Shown here: piece after piece, positions 43,481-52,180 of the stretch
How positions within the stretch are numbered: the stretch's first letter is position 1
Layout of the letters: the number at the start of each line of letters is the position of its first letter
From: Arthrobacter sp. 260
GTDB taxonomy: Bacteria; Actinomycetota; Actinomycetes; Actinomycetales; Micrococcaceae
Length of the DNA stretch: 64,000 nt
NCBI RefSeq assembly: GCF_013116745.1
Contig: NZ_JABFOE010000003.1
Span: 124,001 to 188,000 of the forward strand
Reading direction: 5' to 3'
Position numbers and translations under genes: made by a program
The notes under the pieces: model-generated
What the model saw: only the letters and a program-made list of their open reading frames with translations
What the model was told of the DNA's origin: nothing
The model's database searches: none

Positions 43481-44578
43481 CTAACTGCGTTCAGCTATTT
43501 CGGATGCGGCTTCAAGGTAGGAGAGCGCACCGCTGGACGAAGGGTCATAGGTCATGACGGTCTGCTGGTAGCTGGGCGCTTCCGAAATCCGCACCGACCG
43601 GGGGATTACTGCCTTGAGAACCTGCTTGGGGAAGTGTTCACGAACCTCAGAAGCTACCTGGGCGGCAAGATTAGTCCTGCCGTCATACATCGTCAGGAGA
43701 ATCGTGGACACCACGAGCTCCGCATTGAGGTGCTTCTGGATCATTTCAATGTTCTTCAGCAGCTGGCTCAGCCCTTCCAATGCGTAGTACTCACATTGGA
43801 TTGGGATCAGAACCTCCTGGGCGGCAACAAACGCATTGACGGTGAGAAGGCCAAGGCTGGGCGGACAATCGATAAAGATGTAGTCGAGACGTTCCTCACC
43901 TTGCTCCGCACGTTCCCGCGCGTAGACGTCGATTGCGCGCCGCAGTCGTTGTTCCCTGGCTACCAGTGACACCAGCTCAATCTCCGCGCCGGCCAAATGG
44001 ATGGTCGCAGGAGCGCACAAAAGGTTTGATACGTCGGGGCACTGGGCCACCACCTGCCCGAGGGGGAGGTCATCTATCAGGACATCGTAAATGCTATCCA
44101 CTTCAGCGTGGTGCGGAACGCCAAGGGCGGTGGAAGCGTTTCCTTGCGGGTCAATATCGATCACCAGCACGTTCAACCCTGCGGCGGCAAGAGCAGCGGC
44201 AATGTTGACCGTCGTGGTCGTCTTTCCAACTCCGCCCTTCTGGTTACTGACCGTGAACACCCTGGTGGCCCGGGGACGCGGAAGGGTTCTACCGCTCAAC
44301 TTTTCCCGGCGTCGGTTCTCGTTGGCTAGTTCCCTGGCCAACGGGGTGCTGTCGTCTATCGCATCCATAATGTTCCTTTGTGGTGCACTTGACGAAGCTG
44401 GGCGTTCGGTTCCGATCTTTTGAGCGGCAGCAGTCGATATGGTCGTTTCACGTGAAACATCACCGGTTGTCGACTGCTCAACAACCGCTTCCGGTTGAAT
44501 AGTCTTCTGGTCGACAGAAAGGGAAGCACGATCAGCAATGAGCGGCTGCGTCCGCTTTGGAGTGTCTTTCGGGGTCAC
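43481..44578 (-). CDS. parA: Chromosome partitioning ATPase ParA
   Basis: Walker-type ATPase that moves ParB-parS complexes. 365 residues from the GTG at 44578. The deviant Walker A is SNQKGGVGKTTTTVNIAAAL, FIDCPPSLGLLTVNA is Walker B, and QCEYYALEGLSQLL is the conserved block after it. The first 70 residues are poorly conserved. An ATG at codon 71 (44368), with AAAGGA 6 nt upstream, may be the true start. If so, the parS site at 44445-44458 would be in the leader instead of the gene. Follows rsmG in the usual order. Confidence 0.94.
   Translation of the reverse strand: MTPKDTPKRTQPLIADRASLSVDQKTIQPEAVVEQSTTGDVSRETTISTAAAQKIGTERPASSSAPQRNIMDAIDDSTPLARELANENRRREKLSGRTLPRPRATRVFTVSNQKGGVGKTTTTVNIAAALAAAGLNVLVIDIDPQGNASTALGVPHHAEVDSIYDVLIDDLPLGQVVAQCPDVSNLLCAPATIHLAGAEIELVSLVAREQRLRRAIDVYARERAEQGEERLDYIFIDCPPSLGLLTVNAFVAAQEVLIPIQCEYYALEGLSQLLKNIEMIQKHLNAELVVSTILLTMYDGRTNLAAQVASEVREHFPKQVLKAVIPRSVRISEAPSYQQTVMTYDPSSSGALSYLEAASEIAERS
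44445..44458. other. parS: parS site 10, inside the 5' part of parA
   Basis: Exact GTTTCACGTGAAAC core; in the long parA frame it also encodes V-S-R-E-T (residues 41-45). Confidence 0.93.
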
Positions 44579-44698
44579 GCGGGATAACTCACTTTCACCA
44601 TGCCGGGGTCCGGTCCTACTTCAAGAGTAGCCGGTGGGCAAAGACTAACCAGCCCCAGGTAGTCGTTCGCCGGAAGATTCGCTAGACAAAACGAAGAA

Positions 44699-45331
44699 CT
44701 ACCCGACCAGGACGCGTACTACTGTGGTCGGTTGTTCGAGAAGTTCTCCACCGACCTGTTGCACAGTCACATCCCGGCCCCCAAGCTTGCGGATGAGCTT
44801 CCGCGACTTGGCCACTTCCTCGGGCGCACTCTGGCCCTTGATGGCCAGAAGTTCGCCCTTCCCCTGGAGAATTGGGATAGTCATCGCCGCCAGCCCGCCG
44901 AGTGCCGACACTGCGCGTGCGGTGACAACTGTTGCTTCGACCTTACCGACGGCTTCCTCAGCGCGACCCCTGAACACCTCAACGTTGGCGAGCTCCAGCT
45001 CAGTAATTACCTCACGAAGCCAGATCACGCGGCGCTCAAGTGGTTCGATGAGGGTCAAGGATAGATCCGGGCGCGCGATTGCAAGGGCAATGCCCGGCAG
45101 TCCGGCACCACTACCGACGTCGGCAACCCTGGCTTCGGAGGGGAACAACTCAGCAATGACCGCGCAGTTGAGCACATGCCGGCTCCACAGTCGCGGTACC
45201 TCCCGGGGGCCCAGGAGCCCACGTTCGATTCCACTTGTTGCCAGGTGCTCGACATAACGTTCCGCCAAGTCGAATCGGGCCCCAAAAAGTGTATGGGCGG
45301 CCCGGAGGTCGGACTCACTGATCTCAGCCAT
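44699..45331 (-). CDS. rsmG: 16S rRNA (guanine527-N7)-methyltransferase
   Basis: SAM-dependent methyltransferase (GidB) acting on G527 of 16S rRNA. 210 residues. The SAM-binding block is VADVGSGAGLPGIALAIARP; LIEPLERRVIWLREV and VTARAVSALGGL are family blocks. Loss of this gene gives low-level streptomycin resistance in other bacteria. Part of the rpmH-side cluster, downstream of jag. Confidence 0.95.
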   Translation of the reverse strand: MAEISESDLRAAHTLFGARFDLAERYVEHLATSGIERGLLGPREVPRLWSRHVLNCAVIAELFPSEARVADVGSGAGLPGIALAIARPDLSLTLIEPLERRVIWLREVITELELANVEVFRGRAEEAVGKVEATVVTARAVSALGGLAAMTIPILQGKGELLAIKGQSAPEEVAKSRKLIRKLGGRDVTVQQVGGELLEQPTTVVRVLVG

Positions 45332-45355
45332 GACTAGGTGTCCGGTCCGAAACCG

Positions 45356-45916
45356 TCAGGAGTCCGCAGGCGAGACGACGATGTGTCGGCCAGAGCCCTC
45401 ACCCTCGGACTCACTAATGGACCCGAGTTCAGCCACCACATCATGCACAATTTTTCGTTCGTAAGCTGACATAGGTTCGAGCGCAACCTCGTCGCCAGTT
45501 TCCTTAGCCTTCTTAACGGCGTCGGCAGCAATGTCACGGAGTTCCTTGCCACGCACCTCACGGAAGCCGTCGATGTCCAATACGAGGCGGGACCGGTTGT
45601 CAGTTGAGGTGAGTACAGACAGCCGGGCTAGCTCCTGCAGTGCCTCGAGCACTTCACCATCCTTGCCCACCAAACCGTTCAACGACCCGCTAGAGGGATC
45701 CTCGGACACAATCGAAATGTAGGTGCGTCCGTTCCTGACCTCAATGTCGATGTCCCCATCGATATCCGCGATGTCCAGAAGCTCTTCAAGGTAGTCAGCC
45801 GCGACGTCACCCTCATCTTCCAAACGACTTATGGTGACCGAAGATTCGCTGTCCTGTGCCGCACTTTCGATCGATTCGTCTGCACCATCTGCTGCGGGAA
45901 CATTCTCTGCGGTCAT
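45356..45916 (-). CDS. jag: Jag/SpoIIIJ-associated RNA-binding protein (KH and R3H)
   Basis: A 186-residue protein. The N-terminal 45 residues are acidic, then a KH-like domain (DGDIDIEVRNGRTYISIVSED, GLVGKDGEVLEALQELARL) and an R3H domain (VKKAKETGDEVALEPMSAYERKIVH). It binds RNA and acts with YidC in membrane protein insertion and cell-wall control. Its ATG overlaps the yidC stop as ATGA. Confidence 0.93.
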   Translation of the reverse strand: MTAENVPAADGADESIESAAQDSESSVTISRLEDEGDVAADYLEELLDIADIDGDIDIEVRNGRTYISIVSEDPSSGSLNGLVGKDGEVLEALQELARLSVLTSTDNRSRLVLDIDGFREVRGKELRDIAADAVKKAKETGDEVALEPMSAYERKIVHDVVAELGSISESEGEGSGRHIVVSPADS

Positions 45917-46875
45917 TTTTTCTTCCTGTTCTTACGCTGCGGCTGGGTGCGCTGCCCCTTGGTCTCGATTACCTCTTCGACGACTGGCTCGGACTTCTTC
46001 TCGCCGAGAAGCGGCATCATCGGCAGGCCCTTCTTGGCACGGCGCTCGGCCAGTGCCTTTGCTGCTGGCGAACCAGGGGTAGGCATGCGACGAATCACAT
46101 AGAACTGCTGGGCCATCGTCCAGATGTTCGTCGTCGTCCAGTAGATCAGAACGCCGATCGGGAAGTTGATGCCACCAATACCGAAGACCAACGGGAGGAT
46201 GTAGAGCATCAGTTTCTGCTGTCGCATGAAGGGGCTCTGCATGGCCTCTTCCGACATGTTCTTGGCCATGATCTGCTTCTGGGTGATGAACTGTGACGCC
46301 GTCATCGCCAGAATCATGATCACCGACAGAATGATGACGCTGACGTTCGCGTTCTCGCCGAAGCTCCCCAGAAAAGTTGAGGACAGTGGCGCCCCGAAGA
46401 TGGTCGCATCATCGAACTGACGGACCTCCTGGGTGGTCATTGCACCGATGGTTTCGCCGGTCTCGGAGGCCCGGGAGACACCATTGAGCACAGTAAAGAG
46501 GGCGAAGAAGAACGGCATCTGGATCAAAATGGGAAGGCAGGCAGCGAACGGGTTGGTGCCGTGCTTCTTGTACAGGGCCATCTGCTCTTGGGTCATCGCC
46601 TGCCGAGAGAGCTGATCGGTTTTGCCCTTGTACTTCTTCTGCAGCTTCCGCAGGTCAGGCTGCAGCGCCTGCATCCCTCGCTGGGCTTTGATCTGCTTGA
46701 CGAACACCGGGATCAGAGCCGCACGGATCACAACCACGAGGCCGACGATCGAGAGCGTCCAGGTCCAGCCCGACGCCCCATCCATCCCCAGGAAAGTGAA
46801 CCCGTCGTGGAAGAACGTCATGATCCATGACACCAACCATTGGAACGGGAAAAGGATGGTACCGAAGAAATCCAT
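45913..46875 (-). CDS. yidC: Membrane protein insertase YidC
   Basis: Inserts proteins into the cytoplasmic membrane alone or with SecYEG. 320 residues, five spans of the Oxa1/YidC core. LSIVGLVVVIRAALIPVFVKQIKAQRGMQALQPDL contains the conserved hydrophilic-groove Arg (read at about residues 38-72). NPFAACLPILIQMPFFFALFTVL is the other hallmark, and the C-terminal tail is basic (KRAKKGLP, then RTQPQRKNRKKK). An in-frame start at 46914 exists, but GAGGAG before the ATG at 46875 and the natural N-terminus favour the shorter form. Confidence 0.96.
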   Translation of the reverse strand: MDFFGTILFPFQWLVSWIMTFFHDGFTFLGMDGASGWTWTLSIVGLVVVIRAALIPVFVKQIKAQRGMQALQPDLRKLQKKYKGKTDQLSRQAMTQEQMALYKKHGTNPFAACLPILIQMPFFFALFTVLNGVSRASETGETIGAMTTQEVRQFDDATIFGAPLSSTFLGSFGENANVSVIILSVIMILAMTASQFITQKQIMAKNMSEEAMQSPFMRQQKLMLYILPLVFGIGGINFPIGVLIYWTTTNIWTMAQQFYVIRRMPTPGSPAAKALAERRAKKGLPMMPLLGEKKSEPVVEEVIETKGQRTQPQRKNRKKK

Positions 46876-46888
46876 AGCTATTTGCTCC

Positions 46889-47236
46889 TCAGGCCGCCGA
46901 GCGGCTTTCGTCATCAGCGGGAATCACAGGATGATTCAGCACAACAATTTGGGGTATTTTTCCCGGGGGGAAAGTCCGTCCGCCGGTGGGGACGTGATCC
47001 ACACCGCCGTCGTTCCAGGGGTGGCATCGGCAGATCCGTCGCATGGCCAGGCCGCTACCTTTGAGGGCGCCATGCACGGTGACCGCTTCGAGGGCGTAGG
47101 CCGAGCAGGAAGGAAAGAACCTGCAGACGGGCCCATACAAGGGAGAGATGACCGTTCGATACAGCTTTAGGAGACCGATCATTGAGTTCGCCGGCAGGTC
47201 ACGGAACTGGGAAACAGGAGAGTCGGCAGTGCTCAT
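46889..47236 (-). CDS. yidD: Membrane protein insertion efficiency factor YidD
   Basis: 115-residue peripheral membrane protein, a helper of YidC-dependent insertion. The diagnostic block is [28 protein letters not shown], with [18 protein letters not shown] after it. It overlaps rnpA by 4 nt and precedes yidC by 13 nt, all in one transcript. Confidence 0.95.
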   Translation of the reverse strand: MSTADSPVSQFRDLPANSMIGLLKLYRTVISPLYGPVCRFFPSCSAYALEAVTVHGALKGSGLAMRRICRCHPWNDGGVDHVPTGGRTFPPGKIPQIVVLNHPVIPADDESRSAA

Positions 47237-47586
47237 GTGCTGCCTCTCTTCCTGCTGGATGCTGAGTCAAATGCCCGGTCGAAGTCGCTAGCGAGCTGAC
47301 TCCAGGTTGCATCAGCGGCAGGGGGCAGCGCGCGAACCACCACGGCCAGTCCGCTGGGATGCCGAGAGAGGGCTGACGCCGCCATTTGTCTTAGTCTCCT
47401 CTTAACGAGGTTTCGTGTCACTGCGTTCCCGACTGCCTTCGAGACGATAAATCCGAACCTGCTGGGATCTGTCTCAGACGTGGTTACCGCATATAACACC
47501 AAGTTCCGGCGCCCAGATCGGGAGCCGGAACGTACGGTATGGGTGAAGTCGGTTGCTGTCCGGACCCTGTTGCTACGCGCCAACAT
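47233..47586 (-). CDS. rnpA: Ribonuclease P protein component
   Basis: 117-residue basic protein that helps RNase P RNA to mature tRNA 5' ends. Starts [19 protein letters not shown]; the RNR-type motif is [15 protein letters not shown], typical of RnpA. Follows rpmH as in nearly all bacteria and overlaps yidD. Confidence 0.95.
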   Translation of the reverse strand: MLARSNRVRTATDFTHTVRSGSRSGRRNLVLYAVTTSETDPSRFGFIVSKAVGNAVTRNLVKRRLRQMAASALSRHPSGLAVVVRALPPAADATWSQLASDFDRAFDSASSRKRGST

Positions 47587-47670
47587 TTAGAGATTCCGGA
47601 ACAGCTGGGTTGCTGTGACGTGTTGCGTCGCTGAACAGACCCGCGTCTTCGTCAAACTAGCTGCGGCAGC

Positions 47671-47808
47671 TTATGCCGACAGCTCGGTGCGGCCTTTGCC
47701 ACGGCGTGCTGAAAGGATGGCTCGGCCAGCGCGGGTGCGCATCCGAAGGCGAAAGCCGTGCTTCTTAGCCCGGCGGCGGTTATTCGGCTGAAAGGTCCGC
47801 TTGCTCAC
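47671..47808 (-). CDS. rpmH: Ribosomal protein L34
   Basis: 45-residue, strongly basic protein: [39 protein letters not shown]. This is the full L34 pattern. GTG start. Divergent from dnaA and the first gene of the rpmH-rnpA-yidD-yidC-jag-rsmG-parA-parB direction. Confidence 0.97.
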   Translation of the reverse strand: MSKRTFQPNNRRRAKKHGFRLRMRTRAGRAILSARRGKGRTELSA

Positions 47809-48255
47809 TGTATTTACTCCAAGACAATCTTAGGATGCGTCCAGTCCGTTGCTACAAGGGGGAAGAACAGACTGGCGATTCGACGTGTGTTGTCTGCGGC
47901 TGGAGCAGGGGCCGTGCAGGTCGGTTCAGTGAACCGGTGCGCAGGCATGCAAAATGCAGACATATAGGACTACATAACGTTAGGCGACCGTGCCCACGCC
48001 AGTCAAACTGGGGCGGTCCGGTACCGATGGGGCGACCCTGTGGTGTTCTTTTGTTCACAATCTGTGGACAACTCTACTTCCCATGTCCCGAAACACCCCC
48101 CGACGTGCTACCTGACGGACCCCCTGCAGGCCCGGAGACCAGCTATCTTCTGCACTACCCATCCTCTAGTCTTGCCCAAGAGCCATTTATCCACTATCTG
48201 TGCATAACCCTGTGGATGATGGCCATTTTTTCGATGGACATGGTGAGAGGTATTT
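47809..48255. promoter_or_regulatory. rpmH-dnaA intergenic region with DnaA boxes
   Basis: 447 nt without a gene, holding the divergent promoters. DnaA-box-like 9-mers are TTGTTCACA (48051-48059), TGTGGACAA (48063-48071), TTATCCACT (48187-48195), TGTGCATAA (48199-48207) and TGTGGATGA (48211-48219). They are in two groups, the second close to the dnaA start, which suits autoregulation of dnaA and perhaps a second half of the origin. Confidence 0.75.
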
Positions 48256-49662
48256 GTGGGCCCGGACGAGATAAACGACGTAGGGAGTTCCTGGCGTAAG
48301 GTCATCCGCACCCTGGAACACGATGAACGGGTGACTCCGCGGCAACGCGGCTTCGTCGTGCTGGCTCAGGCGCAAGGGTTGATCGGGACCACCTTGTTAG
48401 TTGCTGTCCCCAATGAGCTGACACGTGAGGTCCTGCAGACCCATCTGAAGGCCGCGCTCGACGAGGCCCTTCGGGCGGTTTTCCGGGAGGACCTGCAGTG
48501 CGCTTTCGTCATCGATCCTGAATTGACCCCGGTCGAGGTGGAAGATTCCGAACCGGCGCAGGTAAGCGAACCTATTCGGGAAGAGACCAAGCCTGCACCC
48601 ACTCTTCCGAGTAACTCCCACGAGTTTGGGCGCCTCAATCCGAAGTACATCTTCGATACCTTCGTTATCGGTTCGTCGAACCGTTTCGCCCACGCTGCAG
48701 CGGTCGCCGTCGCCGAAGCTCCGGCCAAGGCCTACAACCCGCTTTTCATCTATGGGGATTCCGGGCTGGGAAAGACTCACCTGCTCCATGCGATTGGGCA
48801 CTATGCCCGTCATCTGTACACGGGCATCCGGGTCCGTTACGTGAACTCCGAAGAGTTCACTAACGACTTCATCAACTCCATCCGTGACGATGAAGGAACA
48901 AGTTTCAAGCAGACCTACCGCAACGTGGACATCCTGCTCATTGACGACATCCAGTTTCTGTCCGGGAAGGACCGCACCCAGGAGGAGTTCTTCCATACGT
49001 TCAATGCGCTCCACAACCACAACAAACAGGTGGTCATCACTTCTGACCTACCCCCGAAGCAACTTTCCGGGTTTGAGGAGCGGATGCGATCACGGTTCGA
49101 GTGGGGTCTGCTCACGGACATCCAGCCCCCCGAACTCGAAACGAGAATCGCTATTCTGCGGAAGAAAGCGATCAGTGAGGGGATGAGTGCCCCTGACGAT
49201 GTTCTTGAATACATCGCATCCAAGATTTCCACCAATATCCGCGAGCTCGAGGGCGCACTGATCCGGGTCACTGCCTTCGCCAGCCTGAATCGCCAGCCAG
49301 TCGATGTGACGCTGGCCGAAGTGGTCCTGAAGGATCTGATCACTGACGACGGTGCCCAGGAAATCACTTCCGCGGTGATCATGGCGCAGACGGCTGACTA
49401 CTTCCAGATCAGCATGGAGGAGCTGTGCAGCAAATCGAGAACGCGCACGCTCGTCACTGCCCGGCAGATTGCCATGTATCTGTGCAGGGAGCTGACCGAT
49501 ATGTCACTTCCCAAGATTGGCCAGGAACTCGGCGGCCGCGACCACACCACCGTCATCCACGCCGACCGGAAGATTCGCGAACTCATGGCAGAGCGCCGCG
49601 CCATCTTCAATCAGGTCACGGAACTTACCAACCGGATCAAACATCGCCGGAAAGACGCCTAA
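48256..49662 (+). CDS. dnaA: Chromosomal replication initiator protein DnaA
   Basis: Binds DnaA boxes and opens oriC. 468 residues: N-terminal helicase-contact domain (about 1-90), a short acidic linker, the AAA+ domain with Walker [12 protein letters not shown] and Walker [13 protein letters not shown], and the C-terminal DNA-binding domain with the signature [17 protein letters not shown] start with AGAGG 6 nt upstream. The linker is much shorter than in Streptomyces and the size matches Micrococcaceae. Confidence 0.97.
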   Translation: MGPDEINDVGSSWRKVIRTLEHDERVTPRQRGFVVLAQAQGLIGTTLLVAVPNELTREVLQTHLKAALDEALRAVFREDLQCAFVIDPELTPVEVEDSEPAQVSEPIREETKPAPTLPSNSHEFGRLNPKYIFDTFVIGSSNRFAHAAAVAVAEAPAKAYNPLFIYGDSGLGKTHLLHAIGHYARHLYTGIRVRYVNSEEFTNDFINSIRDDEGTSFKQTYRNVDILLIDDIQFLSGKDRTQEEFFHTFNALHNHNKQVVITSDLPPKQLSGFEERMRSRFEWGLLTDIQPPELETRIAILRKKAISEGMSAPDDVLEYIASKISTNIRELEGALIRVTAFASLNRQPVDVTLAEVVLKDLITDDGAQEITSAVIMAQTADYFQISMEELCSKSRTRTLVTARQIAMYLCRELTDMSLPKIGQELGGRDHTTVIHADRKIRELMAERRAIFNQVTELTNRIKHRRKDA

Positions 49663-50114
49663 CTACAGCAGTGGTATTAACAGGTGTGGATAGAACTGTG
49701 GATAACCGGTCGAACAACCCGCTTAAAAATGAGGACAACTTTCCCTAGGCTGTGGATCCCCGGAAATTCAACGAATTTGCCCACACCCCGCGCCGAGCGC
49801 CCGTAACTTCTATGCACAGGTTGTCAACAGGCGTACCCCAGCGGCTGGCGGCTCAACAGAGGTTATCCACAGTTTCAACAGGCGTTACTACCACTACGAA
49901 CCTTAAATCCAAGAGTTTTCCAAATAACATTTTCCCTGCTGGCTCACCGCCCCCTGCCCCACGCCAAATGCCAAAAACCCGTCGCGAAACGCCTCGCGCA
50001 GTCAGGCTAAGCTTTCTGTAAGTAATGTTGTTCCCTACCCTGCGGCAGATTCCTCCCCACCCGCCGGCTACGCGACTTCGCAAGATCCCCGAAAGAGAAA
50101 GGCGGCACCCTTCA
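49663..50114. other. oriC: Replication origin (oriC)
   Basis: The 452-nt dnaA-dnaN gap has many DnaA boxes: TGTGGATAG (49685-49693), TGTGGATAA (49697-49705, a perfect box on the minus strand), TGTGGATCC (49751-49759, weak), CTATGCACA (49810-49818), TTGTCAACA (49821-49829) and perfect TTATCCACA (49863-49871). An AT-richer stretch follows (about 49900-49938, CCTTAAATCC to CATTTTCC) and is the best candidate for the unwinding element. Confidence 0.88.
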
Positions 50115-51239
50115 GTGAAATTCAGAGTTGAGCGGGATGTACTGGCTGAGGCCGTGACCTGGACAGCGCGCTCCCTGTCCCCTCGCCCACCCGTTCCGGT
50201 GCTCTCTGGCCTGCTGATCAAAGCTTCTGGCGGATCGCTCAGCCTTGCCAGCTTCGACTATGAGATCTCAGCCCGCCTTGAAATTCCTGCCGATATCGCC
50301 GAAGAGGGAACCATCCTTGTGTCAGGGCGTCTTCTGGCTGACATTTGCCGAAGTCTGCCCTCTGCCCCGGTAGAAGTGGAAACCGAAGGTACCAAGGTCA
50401 CCTTGACTTGCCGGAACAGCCGGTTCAACCTCGCGACGATGCCCGAGGGAGAGTACCCGGAACTCCCCACACCGCCCGAGGTTAGTGGAGTTGTCGACGG
50501 CGACGCCTTCGCCCAGGCCGTTTCCCAGGTGATCATTGCCGCAAGCCGCGACGATACGCTTCCGATCCTGACCGGAGTCAGGATGGAGATCGAGGATGAT
50601 CTCATTACACTGCTGGCTACTGACCGGTACCGGCTCGCCCTTCGCGAAGTGACCTGGAAGCCCAGGACCCCCGGTATTTCCACAAGCGCTCTCGTAAAAG
50701 CGAAAACACTCAACGAGGTCGCCAAGACTCTCGGCAGTTCTGGCGACCTCAGCATCGCGCTATCGAATGACCGTGAGCTGATCGGTTTCGAAAGTGGCGG
50801 CCGCAGGACAACTTCGCTGCTTGTCGACGGCGACTATCCCAAGATCCGGGCCCTCTTTCCCGAAAGTACCCCGATTCATGCCACCGTCGAGACAAGTGTC
50901 CTTGTCGAAGCGGTTCGACGGGTATCACTGGTGGCCGAACGAAATACCGCTGTCAGGATGGCCTTCAGCCCCGGTCAGGTAACCCTCGACGCTGGCACCG
51001 GTGAAGACGCCCAGGCCTCTGAGGCCATCGAGGCGACCTTGGATGGGGATGACATTACGGTCGCCTTCAACCCGCATTACCTGAGCGAGGGTCTTGGCGC
51101 CTTCAACAGCAAATTCGTGCGTTTTTCATTCACCACGCCACCAAAGCCCGTGGTTATTTCTGCCCAGGAAGATGCCACCGGCGAGGACCGCACCGACTAC
51201 AGGTACCTGCTGATGCCGGTACGCATGGCCAACCAGTAA
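50115..51239 (+). CDS. dnaN: DNA polymerase III beta subunit (sliding clamp)
   Basis: Ring-shaped processivity clamp. From the GTG at 50115 it is 374 residues, the family length, starting MKFRVERDVLAEAVTWTARS. ATDRYRLALREV and the C-terminal YRYLLMPVRMANQ are hallmark segments. An open frame extends 30 codons further upstream, but those residues are not clamp-like and AAAGGCGG precedes the chosen GTG. Confidence 0.96.
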   Translation: MKFRVERDVLAEAVTWTARSLSPRPPVPVLSGLLIKASGGSLSLASFDYEISARLEIPADIAEEGTILVSGRLLADICRSLPSAPVEVETEGTKVTLTCRNSRFNLATMPEGEYPELPTPPEVSGVVDGDAFAQAVSQVIIAASRDDTLPILTGVRMEIEDDLITLLATDRYRLALREVTWKPRTPGISTSALVKAKTLNEVAKTLGSSGDLSIALSNDRELIGFESGGRRTTSLLVDGDYPKIRALFPESTPIHATVETSVLVEAVRRVSLVAERNTAVRMAFSPGQVTLDAGTGEDAQASEAIEATLDGDDITVAFNPHYLSEGLGAFNSKFVRFSFTTPPKPVVISAQEDATGEDRTDYRYLLMPVRMANQ

Positions 51240-51295
51240 CCATCCAGGGAATCAATTCCCCGTCCCCCTTACCGACCCCAGGAAGCGAAGCAGAA

Positions 51296-52170
51296 ATGCA
51301 CATTGGCCTCATCGGACTCGGAAAAATGGGATTCAACATGCGGGAAAGGCTTCGGCGCAAGGGCCTGACCGTGACTGGGTTTGACCGGAACCCGGAGCTG
51401 ACCGACGTGCCCTCGCTGGAGGCACTCGTGGCCAACCTCCCAACACCGCGCGTGGTGTGGGTGATGGTCCCATCGGGTGAAGCCACGCGGACGGTTATTG
51501 CAGAACTCGGGAACCTGTTGGACGGTGGGGATCTGGTGATCGACGGAGGAAACTCACGCTTCACTGAAGACCAGGCAAACGCTGGAGTGCTCGAGAACCA
51601 GGGCATCGCCTTCGTTGATTGTGGAGTTTCCGGGGGAATCTGGGGGCTCGAGAACGGCTATGGGCTAATGGTGGGTGGCTCGGACACCGACGTTGAACGG
51701 GTACTCCCCGTCTTTGACGCGTTACGCCCGGACGGCCCTCGTGAAGAAAGCTTTGTCCATGTCGGTGACGTTGGGGCAGGGCATTACGCCAAGATGGTCC
51801 ACAACGGTATTGAATACGGACTGATGCAGTCCTACGCCGAAGGGTACGAACTTCTGGCAGCGAAAGACATTATCAAGGACGTCCATGGGACTTTCCAGGC
51901 CTGGCAACACGGCACTGTTGTCAGATCCTGGCTGCTGGATTTGCTCGTAAAGGCCCTGGAGGAAGACCCTGCACTTGGCCGAATCGCCGGATACGTTGAG
52001 GATTCGGGCGAAGGAAGATGGCCAGTGAGGTTCCGGTACCGGCGATCACCGCTGCCCTGTTTGCCCGGTTCTCTTCGCGCCAGGACGATGCACCAGCCAT
52101 GAAAATGGTTGCGGCGTTGCGTAACCAGTTTGGTGGGCACCCGGTTCGCGCACCCAGGGAATCCGCGTGA
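51296..52170 (+). pseudogene. gnd: 6-phosphogluconate dehydrogenase, frameshifted near the 3' end
   Basis: NAD(P)-dependent decarboxylating enzyme giving ribulose 5-phosphate; the short, roughly 300-residue class. The frame is intact through NAD site IGLIGLGKMGFNM, IDGGNSRFTED, VDCGVSGGIWGLENGYGLMVGG and KMVHNGIEYGLMQSYAEGYEL, up to DSGEGRW (Trp242, 52019-52021). The expected next part (TV-x-x-AI, then VPVPAIT) is broken: only 8 nt separate Trp from VPVPAIT where about 27 are expected, so about 19 nt are missing. The original C-terminus continues in another frame (52024-52170, SEVPVPAITAALFARFSS and NQFGGHPV). In the unshifted frame the product ends at 52102 with 26 foreign residues. Either a genuine recent mutation or an assembly error. 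Confidence 0.8.
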
Positions 52171-52180
52171 GTGGAGCATT

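Noticed and set aside
50025-50114. Upstream extension of dnaN by 30 codons
   Set aside because: Residues are Pro/Arg-rich and unlike clamps; the GTG at 50115 gives the standard N-terminus and length.
52109-52180. Upstream extension of recF by 24 codons
   Set aside because: It overlaps the gnd 3' end and RecF proteins begin at the MYVQHLSL-like segment encoded from 52181.
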